From Embleya sp040629175 (GTDB lineage: Bacteria > Actinomycetota > Actinomycetes > Streptomycetales > Streptomycetaceae): DNA of 64,000 nucleotides. The notes beneath the pieces were generated by a model. The model had not been told where the DNA came from and searched no databases. It saw nothing but the letters and a program-made list of their open reading frames with translations. Within the stretch, counting starts at the first letter, position 1; every line of letters starts with the position of its first letter. The DNA lies in contig NZ_JBEXUX010000025.1 of NCBI RefSeq assembly GCF_040629175.1, positions 1-64,000 on the forward strand. The letters are read 5' to 3'. The position numbers and the translations under genes are program-made. Below are positions 1-7,156 of this stretch, in pieces.

Positions 1-61
1 GGGGGGGGGGGGGGCGGGCCCCGGGCCCCGGGGGGGGGCCCCCCCCCCCCCCCCGTCCCGG
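1..61. other. Homopolymeric G/C tract at window edge
   Basis: The first 55 bases consist only of G and C runs: 14 G, then short alternating G/C blocks, then 9 G followed by 16 C. They lie directly downstream of the aroQ stop codon on the minus strand. A 9-G/16-C block can fold into a hairpin, so it could act as a transcription terminator. Runs this long are also a common artefact at contig ends or where polishing fails. I cannot tell the two apart. Confidence 0.5.
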
Positions 62-505
62 TCAGCCGTCGAGTTCCTCGGCCAGTGCGCGCAGCGCGAG
101 CCGGTAGGAGCCGATGCCGAAACCGGCGATGGTGCCGCTGGCGACCGCGGCCACCACGCTGGTGTGGCGAAAGCTCTCGCGCGCGTACGGGTTGGAGATG
201 TGTACCTCGATGAACGGCGCGGTGCGCTGGGCCACCGCGTCGCGCAGACCGTACGAGTAGTGCGTGAAGGCGCCGGGGTTCATCACCACCGGGACGCGGC
301 CGTCGGCGGCCTCGTGCATCCAGCGGATGATCTCGCCCTCGTCGTTGGTCTCGCGGACCTCGACGGCGAAGCCGAGTTCGGCGCCGAGCCGCGCGCACTC
401 GGCGACCAGGGCCTGGTACGACGTGGCGCCGTAGACGTCGGGCTCGCGGCTGCCCAGTCGGCCCAGGTTGGGGCCGTTGAGCACGAGCACCCGGCGCGCG
501 CTCAC
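62..505 (-). CDS. aroQ: Type II 3-dehydroquinate dehydratase
   Basis: Dehydrates 3-dehydroquinate to 3-dehydroshikimate, step three of the shikimate pathway, in the cytoplasm. The 147-residue protein has the type II signatures: the N-terminal LVLNGPNLGRLGSREPDVYG block with the catalytic-loop arginine, NPGAFTHYSYGLRDA in the middle and VEVHISNP near residue 100, followed by the ESFRHTS segment with the catalytic histidine. The length is normal for this dodecameric family. The start is the GTG at 505, which overlaps the aroB stop in a GTGA arrangement and fixes the family-typical N-terminus. It is the last gene of the minus-strand aroC-aroK-aroB-aroQ run, so it is probably expressed by translational coupling. 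Nothing unusual apart from the G/C tract directly after the stop. Confidence 0.96.
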   Translation of the reverse strand: MSARRVLVLNGPNLGRLGSREPDVYGATSYQALVAECARLGAELGFAVEVRETNDEGEIIRWMHEAADGRVPVVMNPGAFTHYSYGLRDAVAQRTAPFIEVHISNPYARESFRHTSVVAAVASGTIAGFGIGSYRLALRALAEELDG

Positions 506-1596
506 GCCGACACCTCGGCGTAGGCGGCGACCAGGAAGGTCGGGTCGGGAGCCTCCAGGACGACCGGCTTGGCCAAGCCGTCCAGGACGATGAAGCGCAA
601 CATGTCGCCGCGCGACTTCTTGTCCACGCGCATGGTCTCCAGCAGCTTGGGCCACGCGTCGCCGCGGTAGGTCAGCGGCAGGCCGACCGAGGCGAGCACG
701 GTGCGGTGCCGGTCGGCGGTCGCGTCGTCCAGGCGGCCCGCGATTCGGCCCAGTTCGGCCGCGTAGACCATGCCGACGCTGACCGCCGCGCCGTGCCGCC
801 ACTTGTAGCGCTCGGCCTTCTCGATCGCGTGCGCGAGGGTGTGGCCGTAGTTGAGGATCTCCCGTCGGCCGGCTTCCTTGAGGTCGCCGGAGACCACGTC
901 GGCCTTGACCCGGATGGCGCGGGTGATCAGCTCGGCGGTGTCCTTGCCCTGCGGGGCGCGGGCCGCCTCGGGGTCGGCCTCGATCAGGTCCAGGATCACC
1001 GGGTCGGCGATGAAGCCGGCCTTGATCACCTCGGCGAGTCCGCTGACGTAGTCGTTGCGCGGCAACGATTCCAGCGTGGCCAGATCGGCGAGCACGCCGG
1101 CGGGCGGGTGGAACGCACCGACCAGGTTCTTGCCCTCGGCGGTGTTGATGCCGGTCTTGCCGCCGACGGCCGCGTCGACCATGCCCAGCAGTGTGGTGGG
1201 CATCGCGATCCAGCGCACACCGCGCAGCCAGGTGGCCGCGACGAAGCCGGCGAGGTCGGTGGTGGCGCCGCCGCCGATGCCGACGATCACGTCGGAGCGG
1301 GTGAAGCCGGTCTGCCCCAGCACCGACCAGCAGTACGCCGCGACCGCGACGTCCTTGGCCTCCTCGGCGTTGGGCACCTGGATCGCGATCGCCTCGTAGC
1401 CCTGCGCCGCGAGGTCCTCGCGGACCGCCTCGCCGGTTGCGGTCAGCGCCTCGGGGTGCAGGATCGCCACCCGGCGGGCGGCGGTGCCGATCAGGCCCGC
1501 GAGTTCGCCGAGCAGGCCGGCGCCGACGAGCACGTCGTAGGGCTCCGCGCTGCCGCCGACGCGGATCCGGACGGGCTCGGAGGGGTTGCCGCTCAT
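502..1596 (-). CDS. aroB: 3-dehydroquinate synthase
   Basis: Converts DAHP to 3-dehydroquinate using NAD and a divalent metal, step two of the shikimate pathway. The 364 residues show the NAD-binding GIGGGATTDLAGF motif, the KTGIN and NLVGAFHPP active-site segments, the metal-binding glutamate in SGLAEVIKAG, and the metal-binding histidines in NYGHTLAHAIE and WRHGAAVSVGM. The ATG at 1596 overlaps the end of aroK by four bases (ATGA), and its own stop overlaps aroQ. Length and motif order match the bacterial monofunctional enzyme. Expression is expected to follow the aro operon. Confidence 0.97.
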   Translation of the reverse strand: MSGNPSEPVRIRVGGSAEPYDVLVGAGLLGELAGLIGTAARRVAILHPEALTATGEAVREDLAAQGYEAIAIQVPNAEEAKDVAVAAYCWSVLGQTGFTRSDVIVGIGGGATTDLAGFVAATWLRGVRWIAMPTTLLGMVDAAVGGKTGINTAEGKNLVGAFHPPAGVLADLATLESLPRNDYVSGLAEVIKAGFIADPVILDLIEADPEAARAPQGKDTAELITRAIRVKADVVSGDLKEAGRREILNYGHTLAHAIEKAERYKWRHGAAVSVGMVYAAELGRIAGRLDDATADRHRTVLASVGLPLTYRGDAWPKLLETMRVDKKSRGDMLRFIVLDGLAKPVVLEAPDPTFLVAAYAEVSA

Positions 1597-2219
1597 CGAT
1601 TCACGTCTTTCTCGGGCACGGTCCGCCCGGATGGGGTCGGGTCGGTGGCGGTCCGTCCGGCGAGGCCGAGGCCGACCCGGATCTCGGCTGCCACGTCCTG
1701 CGGGGTGCGCCCGGCGGTGTTCACCGTGACGGCGGCGACCTCGGTGTACAGCGGTCGGCGCTGCTCCATCAACTCGCGCCAGCGGGCCCTGGGGTTGCCC
1801 ACCAGGAGCGGGCGCGGCGCGTCCAGCCCCACCCGCTTGACCGCGTCCGCGATGTCGACCTCCAGGAAGACCACCCGATGCCCCTTCAGCAGCACCCGGG
1901 TGGCGTCGTCCAGGATCGCGCCGCCGCCGAGCGCGAGCACACCGGTGTGTTCGACCAGGGCCGCGGCGACCGCCTCGTGTTCGAGCGTCCGGAAGTGCGG
2001 TTCGCCCTCGTCGACGAAGATGTCCGGGATGGACTTGCCGGCCCGCGCCTCGACGTCGGCGTCGGTGTCGCGGAAGCCGACCCCGTGCGCCTCGGCGAGC
2101 AGCAGGCCCACCGTCGTCTTGCCCGCGCCGGGCGGCCCGACCAGGACCACCAGCGGGCGGGCGCCCTCGTCTTCGCTGTGCACCGTCTCGATGTCCCCTG
2201 CGTCCCCGGTGTCCGCCAT
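1593..2219 (-). CDS. aroK: Shikimate kinase
   Basis: Phosphorylates the 3-hydroxyl of shikimate with ATP. The 208-residue protein has a Walker A loop, GPPGAGKTT, at about residue 28, then DTDADVEARAGKSIPDIF with the shikimate-binding aspartate, the arginine in EPHFRTLE, and the GGGAILDD segment characteristic of the family. The arginine lid is in PRPLLVGNPRARW. A charged 20-residue N-terminal extension precedes the core, so an internal start cannot be excluded. Its stop overlaps aroB by four bases. aroC ends only five bases before its start, so the four aro genes read as one transcript. Confidence 0.95.
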   Translation of the reverse strand: MADTGDAGDIETVHSEDEGARPLVVLVGPPGAGKTTVGLLLAEAHGVGFRDTDADVEARAGKSIPDIFVDEGEPHFRTLEHEAVAAALVEHTGVLALGGGAILDDATRVLLKGHRVVFLEVDIADAVKRVGLDAPRPLLVGNPRARWRELMEQRRPLYTEVAAVTVNTAGRTPQDVAAEIRVGLGLAGRTATDPTPSGRTVPEKDVNR

Positions 2220-2223
2220 CGCG

Positions 2224-3408
2224 CTACCGAATCTCCAGCGCGTCCAGGTAGCCGCGCACGTTGCGGGTCGTTTCGGCGACCGAGTCGCCGCCGAACTTCT
2301 CGGTGACCAGGTCGGCCAGCACGAGCGCGACCATCGCCTCGGCCACGATGCCGGAGGCCGGGACGGCCGCGACGTCGGAGCGCTGGTGGTGTGCCTGCGC
2401 GGGCTCGCCGGTGCGCACGTCGAAGGTGGCCAGTGCGCGGGGCACGGTGGCGATCGGCTTCATCGCCGCACGCACCCGCAACACCTCGCCGGTGGACATG
2501 CCGCCCTCGACGCCGCCGGAGCGGTGCGAGGTGCGCTTGGCGCCCTCGGGGGTGTTGACGATCTCGTCGTGCGCCTTCGAGCCGCGCACCCGGGCCAGTT
2601 CGAAGCCGTCGCCGAGTTCGACGCCCTTGATCGCCTGGATGCCCATCAGCGCACCCGCGAGCCGCGAGTCGAGCCGACGGTCCCAGTGCACGTGGCTGCC
2701 CAGGCCCGGCGGCAGCCCGTAGGCGAGCACCTCGACCACGCCGCCGAGGGTGTCCCCGGCCTTCTGCGCGTCGTCCACCTCGGCGACCATCGCGGCCGAG
2801 GCGTCCGGGTCGTAGCAGCGCACCGGGTCGGCGTCCAGGCGCTCGGTGTCGTCGGGGCCGGGCAGCACGCCCGCGGGTGCCTTGGCCGCACCGAACTCGA
2901 CCACGTGGCTGACGATCCGGATGCCGGCCACCTGCTCCAGGAACGCCTTGGCGACCGCGCCGAGCGCGACCCGGGCGGCGGTCTCCCGGGCGCTGGCCCG
3001 CTCCAGGATCGGCCGGGCGTCCTCGAAGCCGTACTTCTGCATGCCGGCCAGGTCGGCATGGCCGGGGCGGGGCCGGGTCAGCGCGGCGTTGCGGGCCTGC
3101 GCGGCGAGCACCTCGGGGTCCACCGGGTCGGCCGACATGACCGTCTCCCACTTGGGCCACTCGGTGTTGCCGACCATGATCGCCACCGGGCCGCCCTGGG
3201 TGCGGCCGTGCCGGACGCCACCGAGGAAGGTGACCTCGTCGCGCTCGAACTTCATCCGCGCGCCGCGCCCGTAGCCCAGCCGGCGGCGCGCGAGCGCGTC
3301 CGCGACCAGGTCGGTCGTGATGGGCACGCCGGCGGGCAGCCCTTCGAGGGTGGCCACGAGTGCGGGGCCGTGCGACTCCCCGGCGGTCAGCCAGCGTAGG
3401 TTGCCCAC
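2224..3408 (-). CDS. aroC: Chorismate synthase
   Basis: Catalyses the last shikimate step, EPSP to chorismate, with reduced FMN. The protein begins with the family-typical LRWLTAGESHGPAL and contains RRRLGYGRGARMKFERD, the GGVRHGRTQGGPVA loop, RPRPGHADLAG and RASARETAARVALGA. All are conserved chorismate synthase blocks. GTG at 3408 was preferred over the upstream ATG at 3456 because an AAGGAG ribosome-binding site sits about six bases before it and the N-terminus then matches the family (394 aa). It is the first gene of the aroC-aroK-aroB-aroQ group. About 160 bases separate it from the prepilin peptidase, so a promoter may lie there. Confidence 0.97.
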   Translation of the reverse strand: MGNLRWLTAGESHGPALVATLEGLPAGVPITTDLVADALARRRLGYGRGARMKFERDEVTFLGGVRHGRTQGGPVAIMVGNTEWPKWETVMSADPVDPEVLAAQARNAALTRPRPGHADLAGMQKYGFEDARPILERASARETAARVALGAVAKAFLEQVAGIRIVSHVVEFGAAKAPAGVLPGPDDTERLDADPVRCYDPDASAAMVAEVDDAQKAGDTLGGVVEVLAYGLPPGLGSHVHWDRRLDSRLAGALMGIQAIKGVELGDGFELARVRGSKAHDEIVNTPEGAKRTSHRSGGVEGGMSTGEVLRVRAAMKPIATVPRALATFDVRTGEPAQAHHQRSDVAAVPASGIVAEAMVALVLADLVTEKFGGDSVAETTRNVRGYLDALEIR

Positions 3409-3570
3409 GAATGCTCCTTTTTGCGCTTGCCGCATACCGCGTCCGGGGGATGCCACGGGGGCCGTCCCGGTTGCGCCCGGCGGATGTCCACCCGAATCCT
3501 TTCATGCCGGCGGCGGGCCCTCATCGCCGCGTCCAGGTGTCGGACAGCCGCCGCGCGAGCCGGAGTCGTC

Positions 3571-4278
3571 TCACCAGGCGAGATGCAATCGGGACAACTC
3601 GGTGCCGCACAACACCCCGCCCAGCGCCCCGAGCAGCAGCCAGGGCCCGAACGGCAGCCGACTGTCCCGACGCACCCGCCCGGCCGAGATCAGCACCGTC
3701 GCGGTGAGCCCGGCGAGCAGGAACGCCAGGAACGCGCCGGTGACCAGCACGCCCCAGCCCAGCCAGGTCAGATGCAGGCCGAGCACGCCGGCGAGTTTGA
3801 CGTCGCCCATGCCCAGGCTGCCGCGGGACAGCGCGGCCAGGCACACGTGGTATCCGGCCAGCGTGACGCCGCCGAGCAGGGCCCGTCGGTAGGCGGTGAA
3901 GTCGCCCAGGGCGAGCGACTCCATGCCCAGCAGGGTCAACCCGGTGGCCAGCGTCACCAGCAGCACCGGGTCGGGCAATCGCAACGTGCGCACGTCCACG
4001 ATGGCCAGCGTGATGCCGGCGACCGCGAGCACCAGGAACGCGAGCAGGTCCAGGCCCGGCCCGAGCCGCCAGGCCAGCAGGGCGCAGACCAGGGCGGTCA
4101 GCGCGGCGACCGGCAGCGGACCGAACCGCCCGGTGGCCGCCGTCACCGGTTCGGCGACGACCGGCGAGCGCGGCCCCGGGCCGGCGCCCTGACCGAGCAG
4201 GAGATGGATGGGACGGGGCAGACCGAGCCCGGCGACGAAGCCGAGCAGCGCGCAAACGAGAGTGAGGCCGAGGAACAC
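3571..4278 (-). CDS. Type IV prepilin peptidase (TadV/PilD-like, A24 family)
   Basis: Membrane aspartic protease of the A24 family, which cleaves and sometimes methylates type IV/Tad prepilins. The 235 residues form about seven or eight hydrophobic segments. The two catalytic aspartate motifs are visible: one in DVRTLRLPD (about residue 95) and one in GMGDVKLAG (about residue 155). The cysteine-rich N-terminal methylase loop of classical PilD is missing, as is usual in the short actinobacterial enzymes. It sits between aroE and aroC without overlap, an arrangement I remember from other Streptomyces. No prepilin gene is in the window, so the substrate must lie elsewhere. Confidence 0.9.
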   Translation of the reverse strand: MFLGLTLVCALLGFVAGLGLPRPIHLLLGQGAGPGPRSPVVAEPVTAATGRFGPLPVAALTALVCALLAWRLGPGLDLLAFLVLAVAGITLAIVDVRTLRLPDPVLLVTLATGLTLLGMESLALGDFTAYRRALLGGVTLAGYHVCLAALSRGSLGMGDVKLAGVLGLHLTWLGWGVLVTGAFLAFLLAGLTATVLISAGRVRRDSRLPFGPWLLLGALGGVLCGTELSRLHLAW

Positions 4279-4527
4279 GCCTGTGACGATACGCAGAATC
4301 CAATGCCGGTCACGTTCCGTCGTACCCAGGGCCGATCCGATGATCGCAAGGATCCCGCTGCCTGGGGACGACGGATTCGACCGAGGGCACCCCGATCGGT
4401 CGGGCCGAAATCCGCCCGGCCTCGACCGGCCGTGCCTCGACCCGCCCGCCTCGACCCGCCCGGGTCACGCGGACCCCGGCGGCCATCGGCTCGCGCCGAT
4501 CAACCCCGACCGATCAACCCCGTGTGC

Positions 4528-5373
4528 TCAACCCCGCCCCGCCAACGCCGCCTCGCCCGCCGCGCGCATCGCGGCCAACGGCCCCGGCCGTCCGGTCATC
4601 AGCTCGACCTGGAGCACCGCCTGGTGCACGAGCAGGTCGAGCCCGCCCACCACGGTGCCGCCCGCGTGGCCCCACGCACCCGCGAGCGCGGTGGGCCACG
4701 GGTCGTACACGACGTCGAAGAGCACGCCGGGCCCGGTGGGCACCTCGATCGCGAGGTGGTCCACCGCGCCCTTGGGCGTGGTGGCCACCACCAGCGGCGC
4801 GCGCAGCGCCTCGGCCGCCTCGGTCCACGAGCACACCCGCACCGCGACGCCCAGCCGCTCGCCCGCCACCCGCATCTCGCGGGCCCGCTCCTCGCCGCGC
4901 ACGTACACCCGCACCGGCCCGTCGGTGATCTCGCGCAACGCGGCCAGCGCCGAGGTCGCGGTGGCGCCCGCGCCGAGCACGGCCGCCGACTCGACCCGGT
5001 GCACGCCGCGTTCGCGCAGCGCCGCGACCAGGCCCGGCACGTCGGTGTTCGCACCGAGTCGCCGGCCGTCGGCGGCGCACACCACGGTGTTCACCGCGTC
5101 CACGTCGCGCGCGACCGGCTCGATCTCGTCCAGCAGCGGACGGATCGCCCGCTTGAGCGGCATGGTCAAGGACAACCCGGCCCAGGACGCGTCGAGTTCG
5201 GCGACGAAGCCCGGCAGGGCCGGCTCGTCGACCTCGAACGCGTCGTAGGACCAGTGGGTCAGGCCCAGTTCGGCGTACGCGGCCCGATGCAGGACCGGCG
5301 ACAACGAGTGCCGGATGGGCGAGCCGAGCACGGCGGCCCGGCGCGGGATCGGGGTCGGTGTCGGGGTCGTCAC
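4528..5373 (-). CDS. aroE: Shikimate dehydrogenase
   Basis: NADPH-dependent reduction of 3-dehydroshikimate to shikimate. The 281-residue protein has the substrate-binding GSPIRHSLSPVLHRAAY block, the catalytic lysine in SLTMPLKRA, the DAVNTVV segment with its asparagine, the nucleotide-binding GAGATATSALAAL loop, and a C-terminal GLDLLVHQAVLQVEL. The GTG start at 5373 overlaps the mltG stop (GTGA), which fixes it as the next gene in the alaS-ruvX-mltG-aroE chain. Length and motifs are normal. It supplies the same pathway as aroKBCQ but lies upstream of the prepilin peptidase. Confidence 0.96.
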   Translation of the reverse strand: MTTPTPTPIPRRAAVLGSPIRHSLSPVLHRAAYAELGLTHWSYDAFEVDEPALPGFVAELDASWAGLSLTMPLKRAIRPLLDEIEPVARDVDAVNTVVCAADGRRLGANTDVPGLVAALRERGVHRVESAAVLGAGATATSALAALREITDGPVRVYVRGEERAREMRVAGERLGVAVRVCSWTEAAEALRAPLVVATTPKGAVDHLAIEVPTGPGVLFDVVYDPWPTALAGAWGHAGGTVVGGLDLLVHQAVLQVELMTGRPGPLAAMRAAGEAALAGRG

Positions 5374-6527
5374 GGGCTCGGGTGTTCCTTGATCCACTTG
5401 TTCAACTCGCCCTTGAACTCCTGGAATTCGCTGTCGTTGTCGGTGAACTTCGTGGTGCCCGCGATCGGGTCGACGGTGACGAAGTACAGGTACTTGCCCG
5501 CCGGCGGCGACACCGCCGCGTCGATCGCGGCCTTGCTCGGGCTGCCGATCGGACCGGGCGGCAGGCCCTTCTTGACGCGCGTGTTGTAGGGGTTGCTCGC
5601 GTCGTTGAGTTCCTTGTTGGTGAGCTGGATGTTGCTCTTGCCGAGGTAGTAGTTGACCGTCGAGTCCAGCCCCAGCGACATGTTCTTGCCGAGCCGGTTG
5701 TAGATGACCTGGGCGACCTTGCCCTTGTCGTCGGTGGTCTTGCCCTCGGCCTCGACCAGGCTGGCGATGATGATCAGGTCGTACGGCGACTTGTTCAGTT
5801 GTTGGGCCTTCGCCGGGAGGCCGTCCTTGTCGTACTCCTTGACCGCCTTGGCGACCATGTCCTTGAGCACCACGAGCGGGTCCATGCCGGGGGCCGCGAC
5901 GTAGGACGCCGGGAACAGGAAGCCCTCGATGTTGCCCTTGGCGTAGTCCGGCAGTCCGAGCGAGGGGTCCTTCGCGGCGGCCTCGACCTTCTCCTTCGGC
6001 ACCTTGAGCGTCTTGGCCAGCGACTCGAAGACCTGGGCCGAGCGCGCGCCGGGCTTGAGGATGAAGTCCTGCTTGTTCTTCGGGTTGACCAGGATCTCGA
6101 AGGCGGCCTTGGCGGACATGTGCTTGGCCATCGTGTACGCGCCGGGCTGGATCTTGGACGCGCGCTGGTCCTTGTCCTCGCGGGCGACCTTGGTGAACGC
6201 CTCGACACTCTTGGTGACGCCGGCCCGCTTCAGCTCGTTGGCCATCTGGGGGGTGGCCCAACCCTGCTTGATCTCGACCACGAGCGTGCCCGAGCCGCTG
6301 CCGCTGTAGTCCGGCGGCGGGCCGAAACGGTCCTTCAGGAAGCCGTAGGCCCAGTAGCCACCGCCGCCGACGACGGCCAGGACGATCACGAGCGCGAGGG
6401 AGACCGCACAACCGCTGCGGTTCTTCTTCTTCCGGCCCCGGCCGCGCCGGCCGCCCCGTGAGTTGTCGTCCTTACCGCGTCGCCGGCTGCGCGGCTCCGA
6501 CTCCATGCGCAGTCCGAGATCGCTCAT
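5370..6527 (-). CDS. mltG: Endolytic murein transglycosylase MltG
   Basis: Cleaves nascent peptidoglycan strands and is thought to set glycan chain length. The N-terminus is strongly basic (RRGRGRKKKNRSG), followed by one membrane segment at about residues 40-65, giving an inside-out topology with an extracellular catalytic domain. The YceG fold includes the LysM-like segment around residues 85-150 and the catalytic glutamate in ASLVEAEGK, followed by VIYNRLGKNM and LDSTVNYYLG. Family-typical IGSPSKAAIDAA and YLYFVT blocks are near the C-terminus. The gene overlaps both ruvX and aroE by four bases. The length (385 aa) is normal. Confidence 0.95.
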   Translation of the reverse strand: MSDLGLRMESEPRSRRRGKDDNSRGGRRGRGRKKKNRSGCAVSLALVIVLAVVGGGGYWAYGFLKDRFGPPPDYSGSGSGTLVVEIKQGWATPQMANELKRAGVTKSVEAFTKVAREDKDQRASKIQPGAYTMAKHMSAKAAFEILVNPKNKQDFILKPGARSAQVFESLAKTLKVPKEKVEAAAKDPSLGLPDYAKGNIEGFLFPASYVAAPGMDPLVVLKDMVAKAVKEYDKDGLPAKAQQLNKSPYDLIIIASLVEAEGKTTDDKGKVAQVIYNRLGKNMSLGLDSTVNYYLGKSNIQLTNKELNDASNPYNTRVKKGLPPGPIGSPSKAAIDAAVSPPAGKYLYFVTVDPIAGTTKFTDNDSEFQEFKGELNKWIKEHPSP

Positions 6528-7021
6528 GCCGTGGGCCTTTCAGAGTCGGAGACGGACCCGGCCGGGGCAGGTGACACGGCCAGGCCCGGAGGACGTCCGG
6601 AACCGCGCTCGGTGTCGAGCGCGTTTTGCAGGATCACGATCGCGGCCGCCTGGTCGACGACGCCGCGGGCCTTCTTCGCCTTGACGCCGGACGCCTGGAG
6701 ACCGCGGGTGGCGGTGACGGTGGTCAACCGCTCGTCCACCAGGCGTACTCCGATCGCCGGGTCGAGCGCGGCGACCAGGCGGCCGGCGAACAGCCGGGCC
6801 TTGGCCGCTGCGGCGCCCTCCTTGCCGGAGAGCGAACGCGGCAGTCCGACCACCACCTCGATCGCCTCGTACTCGGCGACGATCTCCAGGACCCGGGCGA
6901 TGTCGCGCTTGCCTGCGGGCACGGTCTCCACCGGGGTGGCGATCAAGCCGTGCGGATCACTGGCCGCGACGCCGATCCGAACGTCTCCCACGTCGACCGC
7001 AATTCGTACTCCGCGTCTCAA
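6524..7021 (-). CDS. ruvX: Putative pre-16S rRNA nuclease (YqgF/RuvX family)
   Basis: RNase H-like nuclease of the YqgF family, implicated in 16S rRNA 5-prime-end maturation (sometimes annotated as a Holliday junction resolvase). The 165-residue protein opens with RIAVDVGDVRIGVAASD, which carries the first catalytic aspartate. It continues with VVVGLPRSLSGKEG and VDERLTTVTA, and ends the core with DQAAAIVILQ, which carries the last acidic residue. A short Pro/Ser-rich tail follows. Its end overlaps mltG (ATGA). A 135-base gap holding an inverted repeat separates it from alaS. Confidence 0.93.
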   Translation of the reverse strand: MRRGVRIAVDVGDVRIGVAASDPHGLIATPVETVPAGKRDIARVLEIVAEYEAIEVVVGLPRSLSGKEGAAAAKARLFAGRLVAALDPAIGVRLVDERLTTVTATRGLQASGVKAKKARGVVDQAAAIVILQNALDTERGSGRPPGLAVSPAPAGSVSDSERPTA

Positions 7022-7088
7022 GGTCGGCTCTCCGTCACAGAACTCTGCGTCATTGAACTATTCGGGCATGCCGCCCGGTCATACAAGT

Positions 7089-7137
7089 CCCCCGGTGGTA
7101 CGGGAGTCCGGTTCCAGACTTCCACACACACCGGGGG
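7089..7137. repeat. Inverted repeat between alaS and ruvX
   Basis: A perfect 9-bp inverted repeat (CCCCCGGTG ... CACCGGGGG) with a 31-base loop lies in the 135-base gap downstream of alaS on the minus strand. It could be a partial terminator or RNA-stability hairpin that sets the alaS to ruvX expression ratio. No T-tract follows. The function is inferred only from position. Confidence 0.45.
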
Positions 7138-7156
7138 AACGAGGGTAGGGGACGAC

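Noticed and set aside
706..3399. Very long plus-strand open frame opposite aroB-aroK-aroC
   Set aside because: It is the antisense shadow of three well-recognised genes. It has no family-like sequence, and codon bias fits only the minus strand.
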